Positions 22,767 to 32,735 of a DNA stretch of 64,000 bases are shown here, piece after piece. Each line of letters begins with the position of its first letter. Within the stretch, counting starts at the first letter, position 1. A model generated the notes under the pieces. That model searched no databases and was not told the DNA's origin. It worked only from the letters and a program-made list of their open reading frames with translations. The position numbers and the translations under genes are program-made. Source of the stretch: Caballeronia sp. GAFFF1 (GTDB lineage: Bacteria > Pseudomonadota > Gammaproteobacteria > Burkholderiales > Burkholderiaceae); contig NZ_JALQEM010000006.1 of assembly GCF_023630705.1 (NCBI RefSeq), positions 48,995-112,994 on the forward strand, written 5' to 3'.

Positions 22767-24701
22767 ATGTCGCTTTATTCCATCACGGACGCACAACTCG
22801 CGTTCGGCCACGTCGCGTTGCTGGATCACGCCGACTTCTCGCTCGAAGCGGGCGAACGTGTCGGGCTGATCGGCCGCAACGGCGCGGGCAAGTCGTCACT
22901 GCTCAAGATCGTCGCGGGACTCGCCGCGCCCGACGACGGGCTCGTCACGCGCCAGAGCGAACTCACGACCGTCTATGTGCCGCAGGAGCCGGAATTCGAT
23001 CTGGACGCATCCGTGTTCGATGTCGTCGCCTCCGGCCTCGTCGATGCGCGCACGCTGCTCGACGAATACGATGCCGTCGCGCACCGGCTCGCGGACACGC
23101 CTGAAGGCGCGGAGCACGACGCGTTGCTCGCGCGCATGAACACGCTGCAATCGGCGCTCGATACGCGCGATGCCTGGAACTGGCGCACGCGCGTCGCAAC
23201 CACGCTCGCGCAGATCGGCCTCGACGGCGAGGCCCGCGCGGGTTCGCTTTCCGGCGGCATGCGAAAGCGCGTCGCGCTGGCGCGGGCGCTCGTGGTGCAG
23301 CCGGACGTGTTGCTGCTGGACGAGCCGACCAACCATCTGGACTTCGAAGGCATTCGCTGGCTCGAAGAACTGCTCGTCACGCTGCGCACGGGCCTGCTTT
23401 TCATCACGCACGACCGCGCGTTTCTGGATCGCGTGGCCACGCGCATCGTGGAACTGGATCGCGGGCGCCTGCTGTCGTATCCGGGCAACTTCAGCGCGTA
23501 TCAGATTCGCAAGGCGCAGCAGCTCGAAGTCGAGCAAGTGGAGCAGGCCAAGTTCGACAAGCTGCTTGCGCAGGAAGAAGTGTGGATTCGCAAGGGCGTG
23601 GAGGCGCGGCGCACGCGCAGCGTCGGGCGCATTGCGCGGCTCGTCGAAATGCGCCAGGAACGCGCCGAACGGCGCAACGTGCAGGGCAATGTGAGGCTCG
23701 ACGTCGGGCAGGGCGAGAAGTCCGGCAAGATCGTCGCGGAACTGACGGACGTGACGAAACGTTATGGCGCGCGCACCATCGTCGACAGCTTCACGGCCAC
23801 GGTCATGCGCGGCGACAAGATCGGTCTCGTCGGGCCGAACGGCGCCGGCAAGACCACGCTGCTCAAGCTGATTCTCGGCGAGTTGCAGCCGGACGCAGGC
23901 CGCGTGCGCACCGGCACCAACATTCAAACCGCGTATTTCGATCAGATGCGCGCGCAGCTCGACCTCGACAAATCGCTAGCCGACACCATCAGTCCCGGCA
24001 GCGAATGGGTCGAAGTGAACGGCGTGAAAAAGCACGTCATGAGCTATCTCGGCGACTTCCTGTTCGCGCCCGAGCGGGCGCGCTCGCCGGTGCGGTCGCT
24101 CTCGGGCGGCGAGCGCAATCGCCTCTTGCTGGCGCGCCTTTTCGCGCGTCCGGCGAACGTGCTGGTGCTCGACGAGCCGACCAACGACCTCGATATTCCC
24201 ACGCTCGAACTGCTCGAAGAACTGCTCGCGGACTACGACGGCACCGTGCTGCTCGTGAGCCACGACCGCGCGTTTCTCGACAACGTGGCGACGTCCGTGT
24301 TCGCGGCGGAAGGCGGCGGCAAGTGGCGCGAGTATGTCGGCGGCTTCTCGGACTGGCAGGTTCAGCGCGAACGTTCGGACCGCATCGCCGAGGAAGCCGC
24401 GCGGCAAAGCGCGAAGGAAGCGCCCAAGGAAGACGCGCCGAAGGAAAGCGCGGCGGGCCGCAACGCGCAGCGCACGGTCAAGCTCTCGTTCAAGGAACAG
24501 CGCGAACTGGAAGCGCTGCCCGCGCGCATCGCGGAACTGGAAGAGGAGCAGAAGCGCATCGGCGCGCAACTCGAAGACGGCTCCATTTTCGCCACGGACG
24601 CGAAAGAAGGCGCGCGCCTTTCTGAGCGACACGCGGCCATCGAAGAAGAATTGCTCGTCGCGCTGGAGCGCTGGGAAGAGCTCGAAGCGAAGCGCGGATA
24701 G
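22767..24701 (+). CDS. uup: ABC-F ATPase, Uup type
   Basis: The protein has 644 residues with two ABC domains and no membrane span. Walker A motifs are GRNGAGKSS (about 34-42) and GPNGAGKTT (about 356-364); signature motifs are LSGGMRKR and LSGGERNR; each domain has a Walker B ending in DEPTN. The C-terminal charged coiled coil (SFKEQRELEALPARIAELEEEQ...) is the Uup mark. Uup acts on ribosomes or on branched DNA and limits precise excision of transposons. The start at 22767 is chosen because the upstream 30 residues are not conserved in the family. Confidence 0.9.
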   Translation: MSLYSITDAQLAFGHVALLDHADFSLEAGERVGLIGRNGAGKSSLLKIVAGLAAPDDGLVTRQSELTTVYVPQEPEFDLDASVFDVVASGLVDARTLLDEYDAVAHRLADTPEGAEHDALLARMNTLQSALDTRDAWNWRTRVATTLAQIGLDGEARAGSLSGGMRKRVALARALVVQPDVLLLDEPTNHLDFEGIRWLEELLVTLRTGLLFITHDRAFLDRVATRIVELDRGRLLSYPGNFSAYQIRKAQQLEVEQVEQAKFDKLLAQEEVWIRKGVEARRTRSVGRIARLVEMRQERAERRNVQGNVRLDVGQGEKSGKIVAELTDVTKRYGARTIVDSFTATVMRGDKIGLVGPNGAGKTTLLKLILGELQPDAGRVRTGTNIQTAYFDQMRAQLDLDKSLADTISPGSEWVEVNGVKKHVMSYLGDFLFAPERARSPVRSLSGGERNRLLLARLFARPANVLVLDEPTNDLDIPTLELLEELLADYDGTVLLVSHDRAFLDNVATSVFAAEGGGKWREYVGGFSDWQVQRERSDRIAEEAARQSAKEAPKEDAPKESAAGRNAQRTVKLSFKEQRELEALPARIAELEEEQKRIGAQLEDGSIFATDAKEGARLSERHAAIEEELLVALERWEELEAKRG

Positions 24702-24905
24702 GCCCCGTTTAGCGCGGTCGAGGTGGGCGCGGCGGGCGAAAACCGCTATTCTCCTAGCGCGGCCGGACAGGCGCACGGGGCAAAGGCCTTCGTGATGCCC
24801 ATCCGGTGAGGCAATCTTGAGCATTCGATAAAGCATTTGCCGGCATCGCGGCGTCGTGCGGTGACCATTCCCGCGCGGGGTCGCAAGCCGGATCAACGTT
24901 CAACT

Positions 24906-26957
24906 ATGTCCACGAAAAAATCCAGTGTGGCCCAAGCAGCCACCCAGAATCGCGCCGAGGGCGCCAGGCCGCGCGCCATGAGCGCGAAGGCGGCGGGCTA
25001 CAGCGAAGCATCGATCAAGGTCCTGAAGGGCCTGGAGCCGGTCAAGCAGCGGCCCGGCATGTATACGCGCACCGAAAATCCGCTGCATATCGTTCAGGAA
25101 GTCATCGACAACGCGTCGGACGAAGCGCTCGGCGGCTACGGCAAGCAGATCACGGTGACGGTCCATGCGGACAACTCCGTTTCGGTGGAAGACGACGGCC
25201 GCGGCATTCCGTTCGGCCTGCATCCCGAAGAAGGCGTGCCGGTCGTCGAGATCGTGTTCACGCGGCTGCATGCGGGCGGCAAGTTCGACAAGGCCGCGGG
25301 CGGCGCGTACACGTTCTCGGGCGGACTGCACGGCGTCGGCGTGTCGGTGACGAACGCGCTCGCCACGCGCCTCGAAGTGACCGTCTGGCGCGACAACAAG
25401 GTCGCGCAGCTTGCGTTCGCCAATGGCGATGTCATCGAGCCGCTCACGACCCGTTCGCCCGAACGCGGCGAGAAGAAGAGCGGCACGCGCGTGCGCGCCT
25501 GGCCGAACGCCAAGTATTTCGATTCGCCCAATCTCCCGCTCGGCGAGTTGCAGCGCCTGTTGCGCTCCAAGGCCGTGCTGTTGCCGGGCGTGGAAGTAGT
25601 GCTCGTCATCGAGAAGACCGGCGAGCGTCAGACGTGGAAGTACGAAGACGGCCTGCGCGGCTATCTCCTCGAAGGCATGGGCGGCAGCGAACTGCTGATT
25701 CCGCTTTTCGAAGGCGAGCGTTACGCAGACAACTCGCGCACGACGGAAGAGACGTTCGCGGAAGGCGAAGGCGCGTCGTGGGTCGTCGCATGGAGCGAGG
25801 AAGGGCCGTTGCTGCGCGAATCGTACGTGAACCTGATTCCGACGCCCGCCGGCGGCACGCACGAATCCGGCTTGCGCGACGGGCTCTTCCAGGCGGTCAA
25901 GAACTTCGTCGAGATCCACAACCTCCAGCCGAAGGGCGTGAAGCTGCTCGCCGAAGACGTGTTCGCGCGCGTCTCGTTCGTGCTGTCGGCGAAGGTGCTC
26001 GACCCGCAGTTTCAGGGGCAAATCAAGGAGCGTCTCAATAGCCGCGACGCCGTGAAGCTCGTGTCGTCGTTCTCGCGGCCGGCGCTGGAGTTGTGGCTCA
26101 ATCAGCACGTCGAATACGGCAGGAAGCTCGCCGAACTCGTCATTCGCCAGGCGCAGGCGCGCACCCGCGCCGGTCAGAAGGTCGAGAAGCGCAAGAGCTC
26201 GGGCGTGGCCGTGCTGCCGGGCAAGCTCACGGACTGCGAATCGACCGATATCACGCGCAACGAGCTTTTCCTCGTCGAGGGCGACTCGGCGGGCGGCTCC
26301 GCGAAAATGGGCCGCGACAAGGAGTTCCAAGCCATTCTGCCGTTGCGCGGCAAGGTGCTGAACACGTGGGAAACCGAGCGCGACCGGCTCTTCGCCAACA
26401 ACGAAGTGCATGACATCGCAGTGGCCATCGGCGTCGATCCGCACGGTCCCGACGATCAGATCGACCTCTCGAACCTGCGCTACGGCAAGATCTGCATTCT
26501 GTCGGACGCGGACGTGGACGGCGCGCACATCCAAGTGCTGCTGCTCACGCTCTTCTTCAAACACTTCCCGCAACTGATCGAGCGCGGTCACGTGTGCGTC
26601 GCGCGTCCGCCGCTTTTTCGCGTCGATGCCCCCGCGCGTGGCAAGAAGCCCGCGCAGAAGCTCTACGCGCTCGACGAAGGCGAACTCGAGGCGATTCTCG
26701 ACAAGCTGCGCAAGGACGGCGTGCGCGAAACGGCGTGGAGCATCAGCCGCTTCAAAGGTCTCGGCGAAATGAGCGCCGAGCAGCTTTGGGACACGACGAT
26801 GAACCCCGACACACGGCGTCTCTTGCCGGTCCGCCTGGGCGATCTCGGCTTCGATCTCACCGTCTCGCGCATGACCATGCTGATGGGCAAGGGCGAAGCG
26901 GCGTCGCGCCGTAGCTGGCTCGAAGAGAAGGGCAACGAAGTGGAAGCGGACATCTGA
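24906..26957 (+). CDS. parE: DNA topoisomerase IV subunit B
   Basis: The protein has 683 residues. The GHKL ATPase motifs EVIDNASDEALGG, EDDGRGIPFG and FSGGLHGVGVSVTNALA are present. The TOPRIM residues are in LFLVEGDSAGGSAKMGRD and ILSDADVDGAHI. The length favours ParE over GyrB, which is longer. It forms a heterotetramer with ParC that decatenates daughter chromosomes. parC follows after 33 bases, so the two are probably co-transcribed. Confidence 0.95.
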   Translation: MSTKKSSVAQAATQNRAEGARPRAMSAKAAGYSEASIKVLKGLEPVKQRPGMYTRTENPLHIVQEVIDNASDEALGGYGKQITVTVHADNSVSVEDDGRGIPFGLHPEEGVPVVEIVFTRLHAGGKFDKAAGGAYTFSGGLHGVGVSVTNALATRLEVTVWRDNKVAQLAFANGDVIEPLTTRSPERGEKKSGTRVRAWPNAKYFDSPNLPLGELQRLLRSKAVLLPGVEVVLVIEKTGERQTWKYEDGLRGYLLEGMGGSELLIPLFEGERYADNSRTTEETFAEGEGASWVVAWSEEGPLLRESYVNLIPTPAGGTHESGLRDGLFQAVKNFVEIHNLQPKGVKLLAEDVFARVSFVLSAKVLDPQFQGQIKERLNSRDAVKLVSSFSRPALELWLNQHVEYGRKLAELVIRQAQARTRAGQKVEKRKSSGVAVLPGKLTDCESTDITRNELFLVEGDSAGGSAKMGRDKEFQAILPLRGKVLNTWETERDRLFANNEVHDIAVAIGVDPHGPDDQIDLSNLRYGKICILSDADVDGAHIQVLLLTLFFKHFPQLIERGHVCVARPPLFRVDAPARGKKPAQKLYALDEGELEAILDKLRKDGVRETAWSISRFKGLGEMSAEQLWDTTMNPDTRRLLPVRLGDLGFDLTVSRMTMLMGKGEAASRRSWLEEKGNEVEADI

Positions 26958-26990
26958 TGCCGGCTTCGGAACACGCATAACGGATATTCG

Positions 26991-29312
26991 ATGGGAATCA
27001 CTGACGATCTTTTCGCCGAACAGCAAGCGGCGCCCGACGGAGAACACCTGACGCTCGGCGACTACGCCGAACGCGCGTATCTGGACTACGCGGTGAGCGT
27101 GGTCAAGGGCCGCGCGCTGCCCGACGTCTCGGACGGGCAGAAGCCCGTGCAGCGCCGCATTCTCTACGCGATGAACGAGATGGGACTCGCGAGCACCGCG
27201 AAGCCCGTGAAGTCGGCGCGCGTCGTGGGCGACGTGCTCGGCAAGTATCACCCGCACGGCGACCAGTCCGCGTACGACGCGCTCGTGCGCCTCGCGCAGG
27301 ACTTTTCGATGCGCTATCCGCTCATCGACGGTCAGGGCAACTTCGGCTCGCGCGACGGCGACGGCGCCGCGGCCATGCGATACACCGAAGCGCGCCTGAC
27401 GCCGATCGCGCGCTTGCTGCTCGATGAAATCGATCAGGGCACGGTCGATTTCATGCCGAACTACGACGGCTCGTTCGAGGAGCCGAAGCTCCTGCCCGCG
27501 CGGCTGCCGTTCTTGTTGCTCAACGGCGCGTCGGGCATCGCGGTCGGTCTCGCGACGGAAGTGCCGTCGCACAATCTGCGCGAAGTCGCGCAAGCCGCCG
27601 TCGCGATGATTCGCGATCCGAAGCTCGATCACGCGGCCGTGATGGAAAAGCTCAACGGTCCGGACTTTCCCGGCGGCGGGCAGATCATCTCTTCGCAAGC
27701 CGAAATCTCGGCGGCCTACGAAACCGGGCGCGGCAGTCTCAAGGTGCGCGCGCGCTGGAAGATCGAAGACCTTGCGCGCGGACAGTGGCAGCTCGTCATC
27801 AATGAATTGCCGCCCAATACGTCGGGGCAGAAGGTGCTCGAGGAAATCGAGGAACTGACGAACCCGAAGATCAAGCTCGGCAAGAAGACGCTGACGCCGG
27901 ATCAACTGCAAACCAAGCAAACGCTGCTGGCGCTGCTCGACACCGTGCGCGACGAGTCCGGCAAGGACGCGCCCGTGCGCCTCGTGTTCGAGCCGAAGTC
28001 GAGCCGCATCGACCAGACGGAGTTCGTCAACACGCTGCTCGCGCATACGAGCCTCGAATCGAACGCCGCGATCAATCTCGTGATGATCGGCGCGGACGGC
28101 CGGCCGAGGCAGAAGGGCATCGTCGAAATTCTGCATGAGTGGGTCGGGTTCCGGTTCGTTACCGTCACGCGCCGAACACAGCATCGCCTCGGCAAGGTGA
28201 ACGACCGCATCCATATTCTCGAAGGGCGGATGATCGTCTTCCTGAATATCGACGAAGTCATTCGCATCATTCGCGAGGCCGAGGAGCCGAAGCAGGCGCT
28301 GATCGCGCGCTTCAATCTCTCCGATCGTCAGGCCGAGGACATTCTCGAAATCCGGCTGCGGCAACTCGCGCGGCTCGAAGCGATCAAGATCGAGCAGGAG
28401 CTCTCCGACTTGCGGGACGAGAAGAAGAAGCTCGAAGAACTGCTGAACAGCGACGCCGCGATGAAGCGCCTGCTCATCAAGGAAATCGAAGCCGACGCCA
28501 AGCAGTATGGCGACGACCGCCGCACGCTGATCCAGCAGGAAAAGCGCGCGACGTTCGAAGTGCGCGTCGTCGATGAGCCGGTGACGGTCGTCGTCTCCCA
28601 GAAGGGCTGGGTGCGCGCGCTGAAGGGCCACGGGCTCGATCCGGCGGGCTTCACGTTCAAGGCCGGCGACTCGCTGTACGCCGTGTTCCAGGCGCGCACG
28701 CCGGACACGCTCATCGCGTGGGGCAGCAACGGCCGCGTGTACTCCGTCCCGGTGGCGGCGCTGCCGGGCGGTCGCGGCGACGGCGTGCCGGTCACGTCGC
28801 TGATCGAACTCGAATCGGGCACGCATCTGCTGCATTACTTCGCAGCGTCGGCGGAGCAGCCGTTGTTGCTGGCGTCGAGCAACGGCTTCGGCTTCATCGC
28901 GAAGCTCGGCGACATGGTGAGCCGCAATAAGGCGGGCAAGTCGTTCATGACCATCGACGAAGGCGCGACGCCGCTCGCGCCGATGCCGGTGGGTCAGGGC
29001 GCGCTCTACGTCGCGTGTCTGTCGAATGCGGGCCGGCTGCTCGTCTTCGGCATGGACGAGATGAAGACGCTCTCGGGCGGCGGACGCGGCGTCACGCTGA
29101 TGACGCTCGAGCCCAACGAAACGTTGCGTCAGGCGCTCGCCATCGACGCGCGTGGCGTCGTGCTGATCGGCGCGGGACGCGGCGGCAAGATCCGCGACGA
29201 GAAGCTCTCGGGCGCGCAACTGCAACAGCATCTCGGCAAGCGGGCGAGAAAGGGCCGCACGCCGGATACGTCGCTGAAGGTGACGGAAATGCGGCCGGTG
29301 TTCGAAGGCTGA
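26991..29312 (+). CDS. parC: DNA topoisomerase IV subunit A
   Basis: The protein has 773 residues. The catalytic tyrosine is Y131 ([10 protein letters not shown]), with the GKYHPHGD loop before it at about 84-91. The C-terminal beta-pinwheel repeats are seen in [26 protein letters not shown] and [11 protein letters not shown]. At the position of E. coli ParC Ser80 the sequence has Gln ([12 protein letters not shown]92), followed by Ser. It follows parE and ends at an intrinsic terminator. Confidence 0.95.
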   Translation: MGITDDLFAEQQAAPDGEHLTLGDYAERAYLDYAVSVVKGRALPDVSDGQKPVQRRILYAMNEMGLASTAKPVKSARVVGDVLGKYHPHGDQSAYDALVRLAQDFSMRYPLIDGQGNFGSRDGDGAAAMRYTEARLTPIARLLLDEIDQGTVDFMPNYDGSFEEPKLLPARLPFLLLNGASGIAVGLATEVPSHNLREVAQAAVAMIRDPKLDHAAVMEKLNGPDFPGGGQIISSQAEISAAYETGRGSLKVRARWKIEDLARGQWQLVINELPPNTSGQKVLEEIEELTNPKIKLGKKTLTPDQLQTKQTLLALLDTVRDESGKDAPVRLVFEPKSSRIDQTEFVNTLLAHTSLESNAAINLVMIGADGRPRQKGIVEILHEWVGFRFVTVTRRTQHRLGKVNDRIHILEGRMIVFLNIDEVIRIIREAEEPKQALIARFNLSDRQAEDILEIRLRQLARLEAIKIEQELSDLRDEKKKLEELLNSDAAMKRLLIKEIEADAKQYGDDRRTLIQQEKRATFEVRVVDEPVTVVVSQKGWVRALKGHGLDPAGFTFKAGDSLYAVFQARTPDTLIAWGSNGRVYSVPVAALPGGRGDGVPVTSLIELESGTHLLHYFAASAEQPLLLASSNGFGFIAKLGDMVSRNKAGKSFMTIDEGATPLAPMPVGQGALYVACLSNAGRLLVFGMDEMKTLSGGGRGVTLMTLEPNETLRQALAIDARGVVLIGAGRGGKIRDEKLSGAQLQQHLGKRARKGRTPDTSLKVTEMRPVFEG

Positions 29313-29344
29313 GCTTGCGCCGAAGCGTGAGCAAGCTTTAACAG

Positions 29345-29380
29345 GCGCCTCGCTGGGAACATCGCAGCGAGGCGTTTTCT
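29345..29380 (+). terminator. Intrinsic terminator of parE-parC
   Basis: CGCCTCGCTG (29345-29354) pairs with CAGCGAGGCG (29365-29374) over a ten-base loop, followed by TTTTCTTT. It lies 32 bases after the parC stop. Confidence 0.85.
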
Positions 29381-29467
29381 TTGGGCTTCGCGCCCGACGT
29401 TCCGGAACTGACGCGCCGCGCTTGAGTCGAACGGCCAAACTTCACTTACCTTCTGCCCTCGACACTC

Positions 29468-29926
29468 ATGACTCATGCCATCGAAGCCGCGCTCTTTCTT
29501 CACTTGCTCGGCGTGGCCGTATGGATAGGCGGCATGGTCTTCGCGCACTTCTGCCTGCGCCCCGCGCTCGGCGACCTCGCGCCGCAACTGCGCCTGCCGC
29601 TCTGGGAAGCCGTATTCGCGCGCTTCTTCAATTGGGTCGCCGGCGCCGTGCTCGTGATCCTGATCACGGGCGGCTTTCTGCTCGCGCAATACGGCGGCGC
29701 GCATGCCGCATGGCCGCTTCACGCGATGGCCGGCTTGGGCATCGTGATGATGCTGATCTTCGGGCATATCCGCTTTGGCGTGTTTCCGCGCATCCGCCGC
29801 GCGGTGCAGGCGCAGAACTGGCCCGACGGCGCGCGGGCGGTCGGCACCGTTCGAAGGCTCGTCGTCGTCAATCTCGTGCTCGGCGTCGTCACGATCGGGA
29901 CCGCCGTGCTATCGCGCGGCATCTGA
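29468..29926 (+). CDS. CopD-like integral membrane protein
   Basis: The protein has 152 residues with four hydrophobic spans (about 5-27, 55-76, 85-103 and 130-148). The first holds HLLGVAVWIGGMVFAHF, where the histidine and tryptophan pattern is typical of the CopD/YfhM-like family, which may bind copper or haem. No copper gene is adjacent. Its stop codon is part of a 13-bp tandem repeat. Confidence 0.8.
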   Translation: MTHAIEAALFLHLLGVAVWIGGMVFAHFCLRPALGDLAPQLRLPLWEAVFARFFNWVAGAVLVILITGGFLLAQYGGAHAAWPLHAMAGLGIVMMLIFGHIRFGVFPRIRRAVQAQNWPDGARAVGTVRRLVVVNLVLGVVTIGTAVLSRGI

Positions 29927-29952
29927 GCGCGGCATCTAAGCGCGGCATCTAA
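29914..29952 (+). repeat. 13-bp tandem repeat, three units, over the copD-like stop codon
   Basis: Three contiguous units GCGCGGCATCTGA, GCGCGGCATCTAA and GCGCGGCATCTAA differ at one base. Each contains an in-frame stop; the first is the actual stop of the CopD-like gene. It looks like a replication-slippage duplication and ends 13 bases before the stop of the convergent GGDEF-EAL gene. Confidence 0.85.
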
Positions 29953-29965
29953 GCGCACCGACCGA

Positions 29966-32404
29966 TCAACTGCCGCGTTCGTCGCTCAACGCGGTGTTCG
30001 ACGGCTCCTGGCCGAGCGTGCCGAGCCCGAGCGCGCCGCTTGCGAGCGCCCAGCCGCACACGCCGAAGCGGTCCAGAAGCGCCTGCACGCCGTCGGCGGG
30101 AACGGGCCGAGAGAACAGGAAGCCTTGCGCTTCGACCGGTCCGAGCGCCGCGAGCCAGGTGATCTGTTCCTCGCGCTCGGTGCCTTCGACCACCACGGTC
30201 AGCCCGAGCGAGCGGGCGAGATTGATGATCGCGGACACCATCACGCAGACGCTGCGGTCTTCGGGAATGGCCTGGATGAACGAGCGGTCCACCTTGAGCG
30301 TATCGACCGAAAAGCGGTTCAGATACGACAGCGACGAATAGCCGGTGCCGAAGTCGTCGAGCGCAATGCGCACGCCCAGACGCTTGAGCGCAACGATCTT
30401 CTCCTGCACCAGTTCCGGGTACTCGACCATCACGGTCTCGGTGATTTCGAGTTCGAGCTTGCCCGGCGGAATGCCGGACGCCTCGATCGCGCGGGCGACG
30501 GTTTCGAGCAAGTCGCCGCGCCAGAATTGCACCGCCGAGATGTTGACGGCGAGCGACAGGCCCGTGTAGCCGGCCCGCTGCCACTGCGCGAGTTGCGCGC
30601 AGGCCGTGTGAATCACGAAATCGCCGACCGCGACGATAAGCCCGGTCGATTCCGCCACCGGAATGAATTCGTTTGCCGGAATGAGCCCGTGCTGCGGATG
30701 GTTCCATCGCACGAGCGCCTCGAATCCGGTTATGCAGCGGCGGGCCAGATCAATCTTCGGCTGATAGACGAGGAACAACTGGCGCTCGGCGAGCGCCACG
30801 CGCAACTGCTGCTCCCACCTCATCAGATGGTCCGCGCGATGCGAGAGCTGCGGCGAATAGAACTGATAGCAGTTCTTGCCCGCGTCCTTCGCGCTGTACA
30901 TCGCGAGGTCCGCCTTCTTCAGCAAGTCGATTTCGCTTTCGTTCGACACCGAATACAGCGCGATGCCGATGCTCGCGTGCAACACGAACGCGCTGCCGCG
31001 CACATCGAAGGGCGTCGCGAACATGGTCACGATGTCGTTGGCGAGTCCGACCGCGCGCTTCTCGACGTCGTCGCCCTTGACGATCACGACGAACTCGTCG
31101 CCGCCGATGCGCGCGAGCGTCCCGCCGTGGCCCACCGTTTCCGCGAGCCGCGACGCGGTCATTTGCAGCACGATATCGCCCGCGTTGTGGCCGAGCGTGT
31201 CGTTGACCGTCTTGAAGTTGTCGAGATCGATGAAGAGCAGCGCGAGCCGGCCGATGTTGTCCGTCTGCGCGACGTCGGCCCGCAACGCGCGCAGCGTCGA
31301 ATAACGGTTGCGCAGCCCGGTCAACAGGTCGTATTCGACGAGATGCGTCATCTCGCGCTCGCGTCCGAGCAGCTTGCCGATCAAGCCTGTCGCGACGGCG
31401 AAAAATCCGAGCATCGCGAACGAAATAAAGCTCGCCATCAGCAGATAGACGTTGCGCGTGTGGTTGTAGTCCGCGAACTCCTCTCGCTTCGAGAGACCGA
31501 CGAGCACGCCGAGCGGATAGCCGTCGATATGCCGGTACGAGACGATGCGCTTCACATGGTCGATCGGATCGACATAGATGCCCGATGCGTGGTCGGAAGT
31601 CGGATAGACGCCGCTTGCGCTGAACGCGGCGCGCGCGGAGCCTGACGCACCGCCCGCGTTGCGCGAGCCGCCTGCCGACGCCCCGTCGCGGGCCGGATTC
31701 TCCGCCAGCGTGCCGCTCGTGCTGCGCGCAAGCACGGAGCCGTTGTCCGACACCACGGCGATCACGCCTTCGCGGCCGATGGACGCGACGTTATAGAAGT
31801 CGCTCGTGAAGTAGGTCGGGTCTTCGGAAACGACGACCACGCCCGCGAACGAGCCATCGGGATGATTGAGCCGTCGCGTGATCTGGAGCGTCCACAGGTT
31901 CGAGACGCGCCCGCGCACCGGGCGGCTGATGTAGAGCAGATCGTCGTTTGCGTGCAGATGGACCTTGAAGTGCTCGCGGTCGGACAGGTCGATCGGCTTC
32001 GGATGCGGGTCCGACGTATTCGCGACCAGAATGCCGGTCTCGTCGATCAGCGAAACCTGCACGAGCGTGTCGCTTTGCACGACGCCTTTTTCGACCGTCG
32101 CGATCAGGTTGAAGTGGTCGGGCGCTTTCTCGTACTCGTATTTGACGAAGCGCGTGATCTGATCGACCTGATGAATCGCCTTGATCGTGTGTTGTTCGAG
32201 CGCGGACGAGAGGATCGCGGCGGAGGCCATCGATTCGTGCGTGGTGGCGTCGCGTTCCACCGAAAGCCGGGCGAAGATCACCGCCCACAGCAGCACCAGC
32301 AGCAGGCTGCCGAGCACCGGGATCGCCAGCAGCGCGCGACGCCGGCGTGCCGACGGGGCGTTGACGCGCGAATCGCTCGCCGCGTGGGAGCGCGTACGCT
32401 TCAT
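29966..32404 (-). CDS. Membrane GGDEF-EAL protein with Cache-type sensor
   Basis: The protein has about 812 residues. A transmembrane segment lies near 25-48 (LLAIPVLGSLLLVLLWAVIFA), a periplasmic Cache-like domain at about 50-310, a second span near 330-350, then GGDEF and EAL domains. The active motif RIGGDEF is intact, so cyclase activity is possible, and the EAL domain keeps FEALVRWNHP plus DDFGTGYSS, so phosphodiesterase activity is also possible. It should change c-di-GMP in response to a periplasmic ligand. I choose the ATG at 32404; another at 32443 adds 13 residues. It stands alone. Confidence 0.9.
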   Translation of the reverse strand: MKRTRSHAASDSRVNAPSARRRRALLAIPVLGSLLLVLLWAVIFARLSVERDATTHESMASAAILSSALEQHTIKAIHQVDQITRFVKYEYEKAPDHFNLIATVEKGVVQSDTLVQVSLIDETGILVANTSDPHPKPIDLSDREHFKVHLHANDDLLYISRPVRGRVSNLWTLQITRRLNHPDGSFAGVVVVSEDPTYFTSDFYNVASIGREGVIAVVSDNGSVLARSTSGTLAENPARDGASAGGSRNAGGASGSARAAFSASGVYPTSDHASGIYVDPIDHVKRIVSYRHIDGYPLGVLVGLSKREEFADYNHTRNVYLLMASFISFAMLGFFAVATGLIGKLLGREREMTHLVEYDLLTGLRNRYSTLRALRADVAQTDNIGRLALLFIDLDNFKTVNDTLGHNAGDIVLQMTASRLAETVGHGGTLARIGGDEFVVIVKGDDVEKRAVGLANDIVTMFATPFDVRGSAFVLHASIGIALYSVSNESEIDLLKKADLAMYSAKDAGKNCYQFYSPQLSHRADHLMRWEQQLRVALAERQLFLVYQPKIDLARRCITGFEALVRWNHPQHGLIPANEFIPVAESTGLIVAVGDFVIHTACAQLAQWQRAGYTGLSLAVNISAVQFWRGDLLETVARAIEASGIPPGKLELEITETVMVEYPELVQEKIVALKRLGVRIALDDFGTGYSSLSYLNRFSVDTLKVDRSFIQAIPEDRSVCVMVSAIINLARSLGLTVVVEGTEREEQITWLAALGPVEAQGFLFSRPVPADGVQALLDRFGVCGWALASGALGLGTLGQEPSNTALSDERGS

Positions 32405-32735
32405 GGAGTGCCCGGCGCGGCCCTGCCGCGAAGCGCGCGCCATGCGACAAAGCGCGCGTGGTGGAAGTGGCGATGCATGTCTCGAGACGTTCGGCCAAAG
32501 CCGTTCAATATACCGCTAGACGAGCTTTGGCCGCCTGAAGGCGACCGTTTAACCGTTTGCGTGATGACGAAGCGGGCGTCCGCGCTGCGCTTACCGCCTC
32601 GCCGCGCGACGCGGGACCGGATTGCGCGCCTTTCTTCCGGCCCCGAATGGTCAGATAGTACTGAAGCCGCAGCGATTAAGAAAGCAAAAGCGTGGCCGCT
32701 CGGGGTTTACGGCTAGCCGCGCGCAGGTCATTGTT
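32405..32735. other. Intergenic stretch without recognised feature
   Basis: Between the start of the GGDEF-EAL gene and the stop of the PhzF-like gene I see no gene, RNA or clear terminator. It must hold the GGDEF-EAL promoter, which I cannot place. Confidence 0.5.

Noticed and set aside
24900..29438. A 1512-codon open frame on the minus strand across parE and parC
   Set aside because: It is antisense to two clear, conserved genes and its translation has the R/H/A/V-rich composition typical of a GC-rich shadow frame.
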